Source: Nitratidesulfovibrio termitidis HI1
Lineage (GTDB): Bacteria; Desulfobacterota; Desulfovibrionia; Desulfovibrionales; Desulfovibrionaceae
Length of the DNA: 64,000 bases
Reading direction: 5' to 3'
NCBI RefSeq assembly: GCF_000504305.1
Contig: NZ_KI632512.1
Location: 776,388 to 840,387 of the forward strand
Under the pieces are notes generated by a model that was not told the origin of the DNA, ran no database searches, and saw only the letters and a list, made by a program, of their open reading frames with translations. This document shows positions 33,754 to 42,652 of this stretch, piece after piece. A program made the translations under genes and the position numbers. Position 1 is the first letter of the stretch, and each line of letters begins with the position of its first letter.

Positions 33754-36700
33754 ATGAAAACTACGCGGCGGAGTTTTCTCAAGCTCATGGGCGTGAGCGC
33801 TGTCGGCCTCTCGCTCTGTCAGCTTGGGTTCGATCTTGAAGAAGCGCAGGCGTATGCCAGCAAGCTCAAGATCGAGGGCGCGAAGGAAGTGGGCAGCGTC
33901 TGCCCCTTCTGTTCCGTCTGTTGTCAGGTCATCGCCTACGTGCGCAACGGCAAGCTCGTTTCGACCGAAGGCGACCCCGACTTTCCGGTCAACGAAGGCG
34001 CCCTGTGCGCCAAGGGCGCGGCCCTGTTCTCCATGTACACCAACCCGCACCGCCTGACGAAGCCGCTGTACCGCGCTCCGCACAGCGACAAGTGGGTGGA
34101 AAAGGACTGGGACTGGACCCTGAACCAGATCGCGCGCCGCGTTAAGGACGCCCGCGACAAGGACATGATCCTCAAGAACGCCAAGGGTCAGACCGTCAAC
34201 CGATTCGAATCCATTTTCATGATGGGCACCTCGCACGCCTCCAACGAGGAATGCGCCGTCATCCATCAAGCCATGCGCGGCCTGGGTGTTGTCCATATGG
34301 ACCACCAGGCCCGGGTCTGACACAGTCCCACTGTTGCGGCTCTGGCAGAGTCGTTCGGTCGAGGGGCTATGACGAACCACTGGATTGATATCAAGAATAC
34401 CAATGCAGTGCTCATTATCGGCAGCAATGCCGCAGAACACCATCCTGTCGCCTTCAAGTGGATCATGCGGGCCAAGGACAACGGCGCGGCCCTCATGCAT
34501 GTGGACCCCAAGTTCTCCCGCACGTCCGCCCGCTGCGACTTCCACGTGCCCCTGCGTTCGGGCACGGACATCGCCTTCCTGGGCGGCATGGTGAAGCACA
34601 TCCTTGATAACGAACTCTACTTCAAGGATTACGTCTTCAACTACACCAACGCCGCCTTTGTCGTCGGCAAGGATTACGCCTTCAACGACGGCATCTTCAG
34701 CGGGTACGACCCCAAGACCCGCAAGTACGACCAGTCCAAGTGGGCCTTCGAGAAGGGTCCCGACGGCGGCCCGGTCATCGACGAAACCCTCAAGAACGAG
34801 CGGTGCGTCTTCAACCTGATGAAGAAGCACTACGACCGCTACTCGCTGAAGAACGTCTCCGACGTCACCGGCGTGACCGAAGACAACCTGCGGCGCGTCT
34901 ACGACATCTTCTGCGCCACCGGCACCCCGGACAAGGCGGGCACCATCCTGTACGCACTGGGCTGGACCCAGCACACCGTGGGCGTGCAGAACATCCGCAC
35001 CTCCACGCTCATCCAGCTGCTGCTGGGCAACATCGGCGTGGCGGGCGGCGGCATCAACGCCCTGCGCGGCGAACCCAACGTGCAGGGTTCCACCGACCAC
35101 GCGCTGCTGTACCACATCCTGCCCGGCTACAACCCCATGCCGTCGGCGCCGCTGCAGACCCTGGCCGAGTACCAGAAGGCCAACACCCCGGTCACCACGC
35201 TGAAAAACAGCGCCAACTGGTGGAGCAACCGCCCCAAGTACGTGGTCAGCCAGCTGAAGGGCTGGTACGGCGATGCCGCCACGCCGGAAAACGACTTCTG
35301 CTACGAATACCTGCCGAAGCTCGAACCCGGCGAGGACTACTCGTACATGTACGCCATGGACCGCATGTACCAGGGCAAGCTCAAGGGCGGGTTCATCTTC
35401 GGGGTCAACCCGATGAACAGCTTCCCCAACACCAACAAGATGCGCGCGGCGCTGGACAACCTGGACTGGCTGGTCTGCTCCGAGTTGCACAACTCCGAGA
35501 CCACCGACAACTGGAAGCGCCCCGGCGTCGATCCCAAGACCAAGAAGACCGAGGTCTTCCTGCTGCCGTCCGCCCACCGTATCGAAAAGGCGGGCACCAT
35601 CAGCAACAGCGGTCGCTGGTTGCAGTGGTTCGACAAGGCGGTGGAGCCGGGCGGACAGGCCCGCAACTTCGCCGACATCTTCGTGCCGCTGGTCAACAAG
35701 ATCCGCGACCTGTACCGGAAGGAAGGCGGCACCCTGCCCGATCCCGTCCTGAAGCTGCACTGGACCGAGAAGTTCGATGCAGAAGAATGGACCCGCCGCA
35801 TCAACGGCTTCTTCTGGGCCGACACCAAGGTGGGCGACAAGGAATACAAGCGCGGCCAGATGGTGCCCGCGTTCGCCCAACTGAAGGACGACGGCTCCAC
35901 CTCGTCGCTGAACTGGCTGTACACCGGCAGCTTCACCGAAGAAGCCGGCAACAAGTCCAAGAAGCGCGACGCCAGCCAGACGCCCATGCAGGCCGCCATC
36001 GGCCTGTTCCCCAACTGGTCGTGGTGCTGGCCGGTGAACCGCCGCATCCTGTACAACCGCGCCTCGGTGGACCTGAACGGCAAGCCCTTCAATCCCAAGA
36101 AGGCCGTCATCGAATGGGACGGCTCCAAGTGGATAGGCGACGTGCCGGACGGTCCGTGGCCGCCCATGGCCGACAAGGAAAAGGGCAAGCTGCCCTTCAT
36201 CATGAACAAGGACGGCTACGCCCAGTTCTACGGAACGGGCAGGCTGGACGGTCCCTTCCCCGAGCACTACGAACCTGCGGAAACCCCGCTGGACAGCCAC
36301 CCGTTCTCCAAGCAGCTGTCCAGCCCGGTCTACAAGTTCCACACCTCGGACATGGACCAGATGGCCAAGGCGGCCGACCCCGACTACCCGTACGTGCTCA
36401 CCACCTACAGCCTGACGGAACACTGGTGCGGCGGCGGCGAAACGCGCAACGTGCCCAACCTGCTGGAAACCGAGCCTCAGCTCTACATAGAGATGAGTCC
36501 CGAACTGGCCAAGGAAAAGGGCATCAACAACGGCGACGGCGTGATCGTGGAAAGTGCGCGCGGGCGCGTGGAGGCCATTGCCATGGTCACCGTGCGCATC
36601 CGGCCCTTCACGGTCATGGGCAAGACGGTGCACCTCGTGGGCATGCCGTTTGCCTATGGCTGGACCACGCCCAAGTGCGGTGACTCCACCAACCGCCTTA

Positions 36701-36795
36701 CCGTTGGCGCGTACGACCCGAACACCACCATTCCCGAAAGCAAGGCCTGTCTCGTCAACTTGCGCAAGGCCGACAAGCTGACCGAAATAGCCTAA
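33754..36795 (+). CDS. fdhA: Selenocysteine-containing periplasmic formate dehydrogenase, catalytic subunit
   Basis: One gene read through an in-frame TGA at 34318-34320, which encodes selenocysteine 189 (HQARV-Sec-HSPTVAALAESFG). The second FdhA of this window aligns without gaps and has Cys189 there. Total 1013 residues. The Tat signal (TRRSFLKLMG) shows periplasmic export as a folded enzyme. A [4Fe-4S] site uses Cys50, 53, 57 and 85 (CPFCSVCC...LCAKGA). The rest is the bis-guanine-dinucleotide Mo/W fold (MGTSHASNEE, GSNAAEHHPV, GEPNVQGSTDHALL). AAGGAG lies seven bases before the ATG. It converts formate to CO2, passing electrons to FdhB and cytochrome c3. Gene finders will split it at 34320. 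Confidence 0.96.
34318..34357 (+). promoter_or_regulatory. Selenocysteine UGA codon and candidate bacterial SECIS hairpin
   Basis: TGA is followed by CACAGTCCCACTG and then CTGTTGC-GGCTCT-GGCAG, a short hairpin with a U near the 5' side of the stem and a G/U-rich tip, at the distance where bacterial SelB hairpins lie. The E. coli fdhF region has the same CAC-G-CCC-TTGC arrangement, from memory. The DNA here is more AT-rich than in the flanking gene, as if constrained by RNA structure. Confidence 0.75.
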
Positions 36796-36803
36796 CCGGA
36801 ACA

Positions 36804-36830
36804 GGGCGCGCCCCGCCGCGGGGCGCGCCC
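36804..36830 (+). other. Intercistronic hairpin between fdhA and fdhB
   Basis: A perfect 11-bp stem GGGCGCGCCCC/GGGGCGCGCCC with a 5-nt loop and no T-run, lying in the 53-nt gap just before the fdhB ribosome site. It probably stabilises or marks a processing site in the mRNA rather than ending it. Confidence 0.6.
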
Positions 36831-36848
36831 CCTCCAAGGAGCACTACG

Positions 36849-37508
36849 ATGCCCAAGGCATTTTTAGTCGATACAACCCGATGCACGGCATGTCGCGGCT
36901 GTCAGCTGGCCTGCAAGGAATGGCATGACCTGCCCGCCAATGAGACCAAGCAGCGCGGTTCGCACCAGAACCCGCCGGACCTCAACCCCAACAACCTCAA
37001 AATCGTCCGCTTCAACGAGCGGATGACCAAGGAAGGCGTTGTGGTCTGGAACTTCTTCCCCGACCAGTGCCGCCACTGCATGACCCCGGTGTGCGTGGAC
37101 GTGGCGGACATGGCCGTACCCGGCGCCATGATCAAGGACAAGAAGACCGGCGCAGTGCTGGCCACCGAAAAATCGGCCAAGCTCAGCCCGGCCGACGCCA
37201 AGGCGGTTGCCGAGGCCTGTCCGTACAACATCCCCCGCATCGATCCCAAGACCAGGCGCATCACCAAGTGCGACATGTGCTTCGACCGCGTGTCCGCAGG
37301 CATGCAGCCCATCTGCGTGAAGACCTGCCCCACCGGCACCATGGTCTTCGGCGAGCGCGAGGAGATACTGGCCGTGGCGCAGAAGCGCCTTGCGGTGGCC
37401 AAGGAACGCTTCCCCAAGGCCCATCTGGTGGACATGGAGGACGTGAGCGTCATCTACCTGCTGGCGGAAGAAAAAGAGCATTACTACGAGTACGCCGGTT
37501 TCATGTAG
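36849..37508 (+). CDS. fdhB: Formate dehydrogenase iron-sulfur subunit (first module)
   Basis: 219 residues carrying the four [4Fe-4S] cysteine groups of FdhB/HybA-type subunits: CTACRGCQLACK, CRHCMTPVC, the Cys of EACPYNIP, and CDMC with CVKTC. It moves electrons from the catalytic subunit to the cytochrome. No signal peptide, so it is co-exported with FdhA through the Tat signal of the large subunit. AAGGAG precedes the ATG. Length is typical for the soluble Desulfovibrio FdhB, which lacks a membrane anchor. It ends with an acidic/aromatic EYAGFM. Confidence 0.95.
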   Translation: MPKAFLVDTTRCTACRGCQLACKEWHDLPANETKQRGSHQNPPDLNPNNLKIVRFNERMTKEGVVVWNFFPDQCRHCMTPVCVDVADMAVPGAMIKDKKTGAVLATEKSAKLSPADAKAVAEACPYNIPRIDPKTRRITKCDMCFDRVSAGMQPICVKTCPTGTMVFGEREEILAVAQKRLAVAKERFPKAHLVDMEDVSVIYLLAEEKEHYYEYAGFM

Positions 37509-37583
37509 CAGGCCTGCGGGCGCCTTGCGCGCCGCGTTCACCCTCTGAAGGAGGCCCCGGCCTCCGGTTCTCGTGGAGCATTC

Positions 37584-38525
37584 ATGGCCGCCAAACGCCA
37601 AAGTGTCGCGGATACGCTGGCTGATGTCACCGCCCGTCGTCCTGTCCTTGAACCCGTGCTGCGGGTCTTCGAACCCCTGCTTTCCGCTGGCGACGCGCTG
37701 GCCGGAAAGCTGGCGGAGACCGTGCGCAAGGCGGGCCTGCGCCTGCCGGAACTCCAGTGGGATCGTGCCCAGCAGGGGGTATCCCTGCTGGCGGGCGTTT
37801 CCCTGACCGGAGCGGCTGCCCCCATGCGCCAGGCGGCAGAAGAACTGCTGCCGCTTCTGACCACCATAGAAGCGGTGGCGCCGCACGCGGACGCCCTGCG
37901 GGCGTTCTTCCTGCGTCCGACCGAAGCCGATGACCCTCGCGATGCCCTGGCCGAGGCCGTGGTGGCGGGTCGGTCCATCGAATCCATCGCCAGGGATGGC
38001 GGCGTGGAGCCGGACGTGCTTGCGTTCGTCACCGGCTTCGTGCTGTCCCCGGTACTGCATGCCATGGTCGCCAATGCCCTGCCCGAAGACGGGGAAGCCC
38101 CCTGGGACAAGGACGGGGCATGGCAACAGGGCTACTGCCCGGTATGCGGCGCCTTTCCCACCATCGCCTGGCTGGACAAGCCCATGCTGGACGAAAAGAA
38201 CGCCTATCTGGCCGGTGGCGGGGGCAAGAAGCACCTGCACTGTTCCCTGTGCGGCACCGGCTGGAAGTTCCTGCGGGGGGCCTGCCCCTCGTGCGGAAAG
38301 GAGGCCAGCGGCACCATGGAAATGCTGCGCGAAACCGAGGCCGCCCGAGGCGAACGGCTGGACTGGTGCACCAAGTGCAACAGCTATTGTCCCACCGTGG
38401 ACCTGCGGGAACGCGAGGCCGTCCCCAACCTGGACGCCCTGGCCCTTGGCATGATGCATCTGGACATGGTCGCGGCACGCAAGAAGTTGCGCCCGCTCAG
38501 ACCTTCCTTCTGGAATATGTATTGA
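37584..38525 (+). CDS. fdhE: Formate dehydrogenase accessory protein FdhE (first module)
   Basis: 313 residues. FdhE assists assembly of exported formate dehydrogenases and binds iron through four CxxC motifs. All four are here: CPVC (about 191), CSLC, CPSC and CTKC. The N-terminal half is helical and variable (domain start at TLADVTARRPVLEPVLRVFE). It lies between fdhB and the cytochrome gene, 75 nt after fdhB and 14 nt before the cytochrome, so cotranscription is near certain. Cytoplasmic. Confidence 0.93.
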   Translation: MAAKRQSVADTLADVTARRPVLEPVLRVFEPLLSAGDALAGKLAETVRKAGLRLPELQWDRAQQGVSLLAGVSLTGAAAPMRQAAEELLPLLTTIEAVAPHADALRAFFLRPTEADDPRDALAEAVVAGRSIESIARDGGVEPDVLAFVTGFVLSPVLHAMVANALPEDGEAPWDKDGAWQQGYCPVCGAFPTIAWLDKPMLDEKNAYLAGGGGKKHLHCSLCGTGWKFLRGACPSCGKEASGTMEMLRETEAARGERLDWCTKCNSYCPTVDLREREAVPNLDALALGMMHLDMVAARKKLRPLRPSFWNMY

Positions 38526-38539
38526 ACAGGAGCACCTTG

Positions 38540-38971
38540 ATGAAATACCTGGTCATCTCCCTGTTTGCACTGACCTTGCTCGTGGCCGGTACGGCCCTGG
38601 CGGCTGACGCCGGGGATGCCGCCAAGGCCCCGAAGAAGGCCATTGAAATGAAGCACGGCACCTCCAAGCGGATGCACGTGATGTTCAACCACGCCACCCA
38701 CAAGGACGTGGCGTGCGACCACTGTCACCACGACACGCCCGATCCCAAGAAACCCTACGCCACCTGCACCAACGACGACTGCCATGCCACGCCCGGCCCG
38801 CGCGAGCGTGACACCATGAGCATGTTCGTGGCGTACCATGCCAAGGACACCGACCGGTCCTGCTACGGCTGCCACAAGCAGATGGCCAAGGACCACCCCG
38901 AATTCTCGGGTTGCCGTCCCTGCCACATGAGCCCTCAGGCCAGGAAGGAAGCCGCCGCCAAGAAGAAGTAG
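38540..38971 (+). CDS. Tetraheme cytochrome c3-type subunit of formate dehydrogenase
   Basis: 143 residues with a Sec signal peptide (MKYLVISLFALTLLVAGTALA, cleaved near residue 21). Four heme sites: CDHCH (59-63), CTNDDCH (76-82, the four-residue-spaced type), CYGCH (108-112) and CRPCH (125-129). Additional His residues (FNHATHKD, AYHAKD) fit as distal ligands. In D. vulgaris the equivalent protein is the third subunit of the FdhABC3 complex and takes electrons from formate to the periplasmic cytochrome pool. It closes the operon, with a terminator about 60 nt on. Only this module, not the second, has a cytochrome. Confidence 0.93.
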   Translation: MKYLVISLFALTLLVAGTALAADAGDAAKAPKKAIEMKHGTSKRMHVMFNHATHKDVACDHCHHDTPDPKKPYATCTNDDCHATPGPRERDTMSMFVAYHAKDTDRSCYGCHKQMAKDHPEFSGCRPCHMSPQARKEAAAKKK

Positions 38972-39027
38972 CCTTCGCGGCGCACGCGCACCGTACGGCC
39001 CGCACCGTATGGTCACCACTGCCCACA

Positions 39028-39058
39028 AGCGCCGACCGGCCATCCGGTCGGCGCTTTC
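39028..39058 (+). terminator. Terminator of the first formate dehydrogenase operon
   Basis: A perfect 12-bp stem AGCGCCGACCGG/CCGGTCGGCGCT with a 4-nt loop (39028-39055), followed by TTT only. Good stem, short U-tract. Confidence 0.75.
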
Positions 39059-39445
39059 CGTGGTGGGCAGGGACTGCCGCCGGGCGGCGGACGAGCCTGC
39101 ACGACGCATCACCGGCGACCAGGACAACGGAGCTCTGGCGGGATTCTGGCGGAACACTGGCGAGACCTCGACTGGGGGGCGACGGAACATTGGTGGGATA
39201 TCGGCGAGCCATCGACTGCGCGGGCGAGCAGCGGAGCAAACGCCGGGGGCGGTCGTCAGGAACGCAAATCGGACCGGGGAAGCCGGTTTTCATTGCCCCT
39301 CGATTATGTCATTATGAACAGGTATGCTCGGATCAGCACATACCCTCGCCAGTCACGCGAACCACACAGACCGTGACCTGTCCGAAGGGCCCGCACCCTA
39401 TTGGCCGCACCGGCGGCGGTTTCACCACCTACACGGAACACGCGC
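39059..39445. other. Upstream region of the first ModE-like gene
   Basis: No gene seen. A direct repeat ATTATG-TC-ATTATG (39303-39316, approximate) sits in the only AT-rich part, about 130 bp before the ATG, and is a candidate promoter or operator for the regulator. Tandem-like GGCGA and GGGA motifs fill 39140-39240. Confidence 0.3.
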
Positions 39446-39856
39446 ATGAGCACCACTCCGCTTCGCCCTGCCCCAGCCGCCGCCCCACGATCCACCGTCC
39501 GCCTGCACCTGTGGCTGGAAGAGGATGGCGAAATGGTGTTCGGCATGGGCCGGGCCATGCTGCTGCTGGCCATCGACGAACATGGTTCGCTGAAAAAGGC
39601 GGCGGAGGCCCTGGGCATGTCGTACCGCGCCGCATGGGGCAAGCTGAAGCAGACCGAAACCGCCCTGGGCCTGCGCCTGGTGGAGAAGGCGGGCAGCAAC
39701 CGCGAAGGCTATAGGCTGACCGCCGCCGGGCGCGAGGCCATGGACCGCTTCCGCGCGTGGTTCGCCACCGTGGAACGATGTGCCGTGGAAAGCGCCGCCA
39801 CGGTGCTGCCGTGGCCGGTCCGCCAGTTCGAAGACAAGGTGCGGGACGACAAATAG
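39446..39856 (+). CDS. ModE-like single-domain DNA-binding regulator (first)
   Basis: 136 residues from ATG 39446. The domain RLHLWLEEDGEMVFGMGRAMLL...HGSLKKAAEALGMSYRAAWGKLKQTETALGLRLVE is the winged helix of ModE/LysR type, as in molybdate- and tungstate-responsive regulators. The metal-binding TOBE domains of full ModE are missing, so it cannot sense oxyanion in the standard way. It follows the FDH operon, and a close paralogue (57443-57862) precedes the other FDH operon. The likely targets are the FDH operons; the signal is unknown. Confidence 0.88.
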   Translation: MSTTPLRPAPAAAPRSTVRLHLWLEEDGEMVFGMGRAMLLLAIDEHGSLKKAAEALGMSYRAAWGKLKQTETALGLRLVEKAGSNREGYRLTAAGREAMDRFRAWFATVERCAVESAATVLPWPVRQFEDKVRDDK

Positions 39857-40072
39857 CCGTCCGAACGCCCTTCCGCTCCCGCCATTCGACCTTCCCTTTC
39901 CGGCACGCCGCTGCCCTGCGGTCCCGCTGCCGGGCTTGACGATGCCCCCTTGCTGTCGCACCTATGGGAAAGGGTCGCCGTGCCGGTCATGGTTGGCCCT
40001 GAATAGTCGTGCCCAACGGCGCCCGACGGTGTCCTCACGCCCTCTCCGGGCAGCCCCGCAGCAAGGAGCCCC

Positions 40073-41365
40073 ATGCAGCAGTTCGTCCCCCGTGCCCTGT
40101 TCCTGTTCGCGGCAGTTTTGTGCGTCAGCCTGTTCGTGTTCATCGGCGGGCAGGTGCTGACCCTGTCCGACATGGCCGCGCGCGTCCATCCGCTGCTGGG
40201 CCACGCGGTGTTCTGGGGCGGCATGGGCGCCTACCTTGCCGCGCTGGGCTGGCTGGGGGCCAGCTGGTTTCTGCGTCCCCGCCCCCTGCTCCTGCCGCAG
40301 GACGCCACGCCCGAAGAACTACGCGACTACCTGCGCCGTCTGACCGCACGGCTGCGGAGCAATCCGCACCTGCGCGAAGGCGGCGTTGCCCATGCCACGC
40401 CCCAGGCGGCTTCCGTGGCAGCGGGGAACAGTCGTGTTTCGGGCGCTTCACCAAAGATGGCGAACGTGGCGGAAGCGTCCGAGGCCGCCGCCCTGTTGCG
40501 CGCGCTGGACGCCGCCGCCCTGCGCGAAACCAAGCGCACCGCCTCGCGCATTTTCCTTTCCACGGCGGTGGCCCGCAACGGCAGGCTGGACACCCTCATC
40601 GTGCTGGCATTGCTGGCGCGGCTGGTGTGGCGCGTCTCGTCCATTTACGACCAGCGGCCCCACCCGCGCGACATGGTGCGCCTGTACATCAACGTGGCGG
40701 GCACGGCGCTGGCGGCGGGCGCGCTGGAAGAGGCGGGGCTGGAGGAACACGTCCACGCCCTGCTCGGCCCGCTGCTCACGGCATCGCCGCTGGCCTCGGT
40801 GCCGGGGGCCTCGCACGTGGGCACCCTGCTGGCCGCCGCGCTGGTGGACGGCTCCGCCAATGCCCTGCTGGCCCTGCGGGTGGGCATCGTCACCCGCAAC
40901 ATGCTCTCTCCGGTGCTGCCCGGCTGTCCGGCGCGCCAGAATCCCTACCGCGAATCGGCGGCCCTGCTGGGCCGCATGACCGCCGGACTGGTGCGCGCCG
41001 TGGTCAAGGCGGCCATGAGCGGCGTGGCCCTGGGCATCCGCTCCGGCCTGGAAGGCACCGCCCGGCGCACCGCCGACGCGGTACGCAAAGGCGCGCGGGC
41101 CACCGCGCACGGGGTGGGCGGCGTGGTCCACAAGGCCGGGGACATGGCCACCTCCATGGCCAGGGCCATGCCCTTCCGGGACGATGCCCATCCGGACGAC
41201 ACCGAACGCGGCGACGCGATCATCCCGCCGTGCACCGGCATTCCGTCGCGCGCCCATGCCCGCCGCCCGGACGAGTCATCCGGCACCCCGGACGGCACAG
41301 CCACGCCTTCCGCCCGCAGCCGCATCCCCAATCCCCTGCGCCTGTTTCGCAAGAAAGGGGCCTGA
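40073..41365 (+). CDS. DUF697/YcjF-like membrane protein
   Basis: 430 residues with a good ribosome site (AAGGAG). Two N-terminal membrane helices (about 7-30 and 44-66) precede a cytoplasmic segment. A hydrophobic region about 160-290 follows (LDTLIVLALLARLVWRVSSIYDQRPHPRDMVRLYINVAGTALAAG), typical of DUF697, a family of uncertain function often linked to GTPases or cell-envelope stress. The last 90 residues are hydrophilic and low complexity. It is monocistronic and convergent with the polyamine operon. The family call is moderate; no function can be proposed. Confidence 0.7.
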   Translation: MQQFVPRALFLFAAVLCVSLFVFIGGQVLTLSDMAARVHPLLGHAVFWGGMGAYLAALGWLGASWFLRPRPLLLPQDATPEELRDYLRRLTARLRSNPHLREGGVAHATPQAASVAAGNSRVSGASPKMANVAEASEAAALLRALDAAALRETKRTASRIFLSTAVARNGRLDTLIVLALLARLVWRVSSIYDQRPHPRDMVRLYINVAGTALAAGALEEAGLEEHVHALLGPLLTASPLASVPGASHVGTLLAAALVDGSANALLALRVGIVTRNMLSPVLPGCPARQNPYRESAALLGRMTAGLVRAVVKAAMSGVALGIRSGLEGTARRTADAVRKGARATAHGVGGVVHKAGDMATSMARAMPFRDDAHPDDTERGDAIIPPCTGIPSRAHARRPDESSGTPDGTATPSARSRIPNPLRLFRKKGA

Positions 41366-41453
41366 CGCCCCGCAGCAGCGCCCCCCCTTCCCCGCCCTTA
41401 CTGGCCGCCCGCATCGGTTTGGCCATCGGCATCCCGCCGCCCTTCCAACGCAC

Positions 41454-41483
41454 GGCGGCCCGCAGCGTGTGCCACGGGCCGCC
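41454..41483 (-). terminator. Possible end hairpin of the polyamine operon
   Basis: A perfect 9-bp stem GGCGGCCCG/CGGGCCGCC with a 12-nt loop lies about 40 nt beyond the aguA stop. There is no T-run on either strand, so termination may be Rho-dependent or the hairpin may only protect the 3' end. Confidence 0.4.
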
Positions 41484-41524
41484 CACTGTCGGAAGGGAAG
41501 ACAGCGCAATGTCGTCGACGGGAA

Positions 41525-42649
41525 TCAGAACGGAGGCAGCGGCCTGCCGGTGGGCTGCTGCTGGGTAATGCAGTGGATGCCGCCCCCGCCCCGGAAGATG
41601 TCCAGTGAGTGCACCTGCACCACCTCACGCCCGGGAAAGACCCGGCGCAGGGTTTCAAAGGCGGCCCTGTCCTGCGCATTCGGCTCGCCCGGCCCGCCGA
41701 AGGCGGACATGACGATGCCCCCGTTGGCCACGTAGAAGTTGATGTACGACAGGTCCATCCGCCTGCCGCCGTGGTCCACCCGGCTGGGCTGGTCGATGGG
41801 GATGATCTCGAACGGCCTGCCGCAGGCGTCGGTGGTCAGTTCCAGTCGGCGCAGGTTATCCTGGTACACCGAGTGGTTGTGGTCATCCGGATCGTCGCAG
41901 CGGTGCAGCAGCACCACGCCGGGCCGGGCAAAGCTGGCCACGATGTCCACGTGCCCGTGGGTGTCGTCGCCCTCCAGCCCTTCTCCCAGCCAGACCACCT
42001 TGCGCACGCCGAGGTACGCGGCAAACAGTTCCTCGAAGTCGGCCTTGGTCATGCCCGCGTTGCGGCGCGGGTCCAGCAGGCACTGCTCGGTGGTGATCAG
42101 GGTGCCCTGCCCGTCCACATGGATGGACCCGCCCTCCAGGATGAACGGCGCGGCATAGCGCCGCATGCCGAGACGTGACAGGATCAGTTGCGCCACCCCG
42201 TCGTCATGGGTGGGTTCGTCGTAGGTATGCCCCCAGGCGTTGAACAGCCAGTGCACCCCGGCAACTCCCCCCGCCCCGTCCACCAGAAAGGTGGGGCCGA
42301 AGTCGCGCATCCAGGCATCCTCGATGGGCGCGGGCAGGACGTTCACGGTGGGGCCGCACAGGGCGGCGGCAGCCTGGGCGTCTTCCGGACGGGCCAGCAT
42401 GGTCACCGGCTCGAACCGGGCAATGGCCCGCGCCACGTTGGCATACGAGGCCCGCGCCGGTTCCAGGGCGTCCAGCCACAGCGGGCCGGGGCACGGCCAG
42501 GCCATCCAGCAGCCCGCGTGCGGCTCCCATTCGGCGGGCATGTGCAGCCCGTCGCAGGCGGGGGCACGCACCGGCAGCCGCATCGGCGCGAATCTTGGCG
42601 GCGTGAGTGCGGTGCGCCTCACGTCGGTATCCTCCTGTGTCATGAACAT
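41525..42649 (-). CDS. aguA: Agmatine deiminase
   Basis: 374 residues. It hydrolyses agmatine to N-carbamoylputrescine and ammonia. Family signatures: MPAEWEPHAGCWMAWP, DAWMRDFGPTFLV (substrate Asp/Arg), EGGSIHVDGQGTL, GHVDIVASF and the nucleophile Cys360 in GGGGIHCITQQQP. The length is typical. It starts three bases after the aldehyde dehydrogenase stop and is the last gene of the polyamine operon; aguB, the next step, lies in the divergent unit at 53443. The start may be the Met at 42649 or 42643. Confidence 0.96.
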   Translation of the reverse strand: MFMTQEDTDVRRTALTPPRFAPMRLPVRAPACDGLHMPAEWEPHAGCWMAWPCPGPLWLDALEPARASYANVARAIARFEPVTMLARPEDAQAAAALCGPTVNVLPAPIEDAWMRDFGPTFLVDGAGGVAGVHWLFNAWGHTYDEPTHDDGVAQLILSRLGMRRYAAPFILEGGSIHVDGQGTLITTEQCLLDPRRNAGMTKADFEELFAAYLGVRKVVWLGEGLEGDDTHGHVDIVASFARPGVVLLHRCDDPDDHNHSVYQDNLRRLELTTDACGRPFEIIPIDQPSRVDHGGRRMDLSYINFYVANGGIVMSAFGGPGEPNAQDRAAFETLRRVFPGREVVQVHSLDIFRGGGGIHCITQQQPTGRPLPPF

Positions 42650-42652
42650 GGG

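Noticed and set aside
34318-34320. TGA read as a nonsense mutation making fdhA a pseudogene
   Set aside because: The position equals the known selenocysteine ligand, the frame is intact on both sides, and a hairpin follows.
33205-36837. 1210-residue open frame on the minus strand opposite the first fdhA
   Set aside because: It mirrors a highly conserved gene and has no family resemblance; an effect of GC-rich third codon positions.
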